Shown here: in pieces, positions 4,971 through 5,928 of the stretch
How the letters are laid out: each line of letters opens with the position of its first letter
Position numbering within the stretch: position 1 is the stretch's first letter
Assembly (NCBI GenBank): GCA_001515185.1
Contig: LQHI01000063.1
Location: 1 to 5,928 of the forward strand
Reading direction: 5' to 3'
Source of the DNA: Hadesarchaea archaeon DG-33
GTDB lineage: Archaea > Hadarchaeota > Hadarchaeia > Hadarchaeales > Hadarchaeaceae
DNA: 5,928 bases
Notes under the pieces: generated by a model
Told to the model about the DNA's origin: nothing
Seen by the model: only the letters and a program-made list of their open reading frames with translations
Databases searched by the model: none
Position numbers and translations under genes: made by a program

Positions 4971-5928
4971 TTAATATACTATCCTCTTTTGAGTCGATTT
5001 GAGCGTGATTTTAATCTTGCTTAACGTTTCCGCAATTCTGGTTCCAGCCTTTCCATCCCCATAAGGATTTCTGCATTTTTTTACCTTGGCTCTGAACCGC
5101 TTGTCATAAAGCGCCTTTTTTATCACTTTGGCTATCTCTCTCTTATTGTAGCGAACATCTATCACGTTTGTGGACCTCTCCCTCCCTTTTTGTCTTGTAC
5201 CGATGTTAACAACGGGCAGATGAAACGATGGTGCCTCGATGATCCCGCTGCTCGAATTCCCGACCATAACGCTCGCCACCCTCATCAAACCCAAATAATC
5301 GGAGTACGGAATGCTTTTAAAGGATTTAATGAACGGGTATCTCTCGTATTTTTTGATTATTTTTATCATCCTCCGGCCCCCGGCATCCGCATTCGGGTAA
5401 ATTATAATGGTTTGATGTTTTAGCTCAACAACAGCTTCCAACGTCTCCTTTATCTGGTGTGCCGCTTCATCCGCCTCCGTCACGACTGGGTGCTGCAAAA
5501 CCAGCAAAACTGGTTTCGAAAAGTCGAGGGCATATTTTTTTGAGAGTTCGGCCCGTCTAGGTAGCTTTTCGTTCAATATGGTATCCAGCGAAGGGGCACC
5601 CACGATGAAAACTCTTGAGGTATCCTCGCCCATTTTTATTATTCTTTTTGCACTTCCTCGGGTTGCCGGAAAATGGAGGTGCGCCAGCTTGGTTATCGCG
5701 TGCCTGACCGAATCGTAGACGTCGCCAGAAACCTCTCCGCCGTGAAGGTGAGCTATCGGAATGCCAATGTAAGACGCAGCGACCGCCCCGGCGAGCATCT
5801 CGGCCCTGTCTCCTAGGAGAACCAGAAAATCAGGTTTTATCCGCTCCAGCGCTCCGGTCATTTTTTCGATGCATTTGCCGATTGATTTCGCCATCGCTGC
5901 TCCGGTGTCTTCTTCATGCAGCATTTCT
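4971..5928 (-). CDS. neuC: NeuC/LegG-type hydrolysing UDP-N-acetylglucosamine 2-epimerase, 5'-truncated
   Basis: The frame runs off the right edge; the codon before the ATG at 5924 is GAA and the residues there (E-M-L-H-E-E-D-T) align with the interior of NeuC, so about 70 N-terminal residues are missing and 5924 is not a start. Counting from that Met: G-D39-R-A-E-M at 38-43, H-L-H-G-G-E64 at 59-64, D71-S-V-R-H-A-I-T-K at 71-79, L-Q-H145-P at 143-146, and G-N-S-S-S-G-I-I-E at 222-230 followed by an R-Q-K-G-R-E-R segment. These match the Asp/Glu/Asp/His active site and UDP-binding region of the WecB/NeuC GT-B-like fold. The hydrolysing members release UDP and invert C2: UDP-GlcNAc to ManNAc in sialic acid synthesis (NeuC), or UDP-2,4-diacetamido-trideoxyglucose to the free manno sugar in legionaminic acid synthesis (LegG). 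The dehydratase and aminotransferase downstream favour the LegG role. The enzyme is cytoplasmic. It is the first operon gene visible. Confidence 0.9.
   Translation of the reverse strand, partial: EMLHEEDTGAAMAKSIGKCIEKMTGALERIKPDFLVLLGDRAEMLAGAVAASYIGIPIAHLHGGEVSGDVYDSVRHAITKLAHLHFPATRGSAKRIIKMGEDTSRVFIVGAPSLDTILNEKLPRRAELSKKYALDFSKPVLLVLQHPVVTEADEAAHQIKETLEAVVELKHQTIIIYPNADAGGRRMIKIIKKYERYPFIKSFKSIPYSDYLGLMRVASVMVGNSSSGIIEAPSFHLPVVNIGTRQKGRERSTNVIDVRYNKREIAKVIKKALYDKRFRAKVKKCRNPYGDGKAGTRIAETLSKIKITLKSTQKRIVY

Larger units (their letters stand above)
2362..5928 (-). other. Predicted nonulosonate-type sugar operon (right end not in window)
   Basis: Four minus-strand genes with 16, 5 and 4 bases between stop and next start, no internal promoter seen, and a T7 tract after the last gene. 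The families together cover the first four known steps from UDP-GlcNAc toward legionaminic acid. The promoter and any synthase or CMP-transferase genes must lie to the right of 5928. Confidence 0.65.

Noticed and set aside
1..5928. CRISPR array, IS element, integrase or attachment-site repeats
   Set aside because: No regularly spaced repeats, transposase or recombinase motifs, or long terminal repeats were seen on either strand; nearly all of the window is accounted for by the listed genes.

Overview
The window looks like part of an archaeal surface-glycan locus. The archaeal assignment is an inference of moderate strength. It rests on protein sequence flavour: the flippase and the DegT-type aminotransferase (core S-F-C-S-N-K-x-I-T-T-G-E-G-G, L-G-Y-N-F-R-M) read like versions I associate with methanogens and DPANN-type archaea. 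Short Shine-Dalgarno sites, very tight gene packing and a T-rich tract after the last operon gene fit too. No rRNA, tRNA, CRISPR array, insertion sequence or attachment site was seen.

Layout. On the + strand, 1-669 is the 3' part of a creatininase-family metal-dependent amidohydrolase whose start lies left of the window. A gap of 106 bases (670-775) holds a possible TATA-like element and the ribosome binding site of a 14-helix Wzx-type flippase (776-2317). A gap of only 44 bases with a small palindrome and an A7/T7 tract separates the flippase from a convergent minus-strand operon (2362 to beyond 5928). In transcription order the operon encodes a NeuC/LegG-type hydrolysing UDP-sugar 2-epimerase (cut by the right edge), a short left-handed beta-helix acyltransferase, a DegT-type sugar aminotransferase split by a frameshift, and a UDP-GlcNAc 4,6-dehydratase. 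Spacings between stops and next starts are 16, 5 and 4 bases.

How the genes work together. Dehydratase, aminotransferase, N-acetyltransferase and hydrolysing epimerase are the first four steps of the known UDP-linked route to legionaminic acid: UDP-GlcNAc, then the 4-keto-6-deoxy sugar, the 4-amino sugar, UDP-2,4-diacetamido-trideoxyglucose, and finally free 2,4-diacetamido-2,4,6-trideoxymannose. The genes are transcribed in exactly the reverse of this order. The sialic-acid-type synthase (NeuB/LegI) and CMP-transferase (NeuA/LegF) needed to finish a nonulosonate are not in the window and would be expected to the right of 5928. The flippase is a plausible exporter of the lipid-linked glycan.

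The main oddity is the aminotransferase. All its catalytic motifs are present, but in two frames that meet at about 4032-4052. About 17 bases of a surface loop appear to be missing. This could be a real lesion, an assembly error, or (less likely) a +1 slip at a TTTT run just before an in-frame TGA. I see no convincing wholly new system here. The window reads as a recognisable nonulosonate-type cluster with some unusual details.
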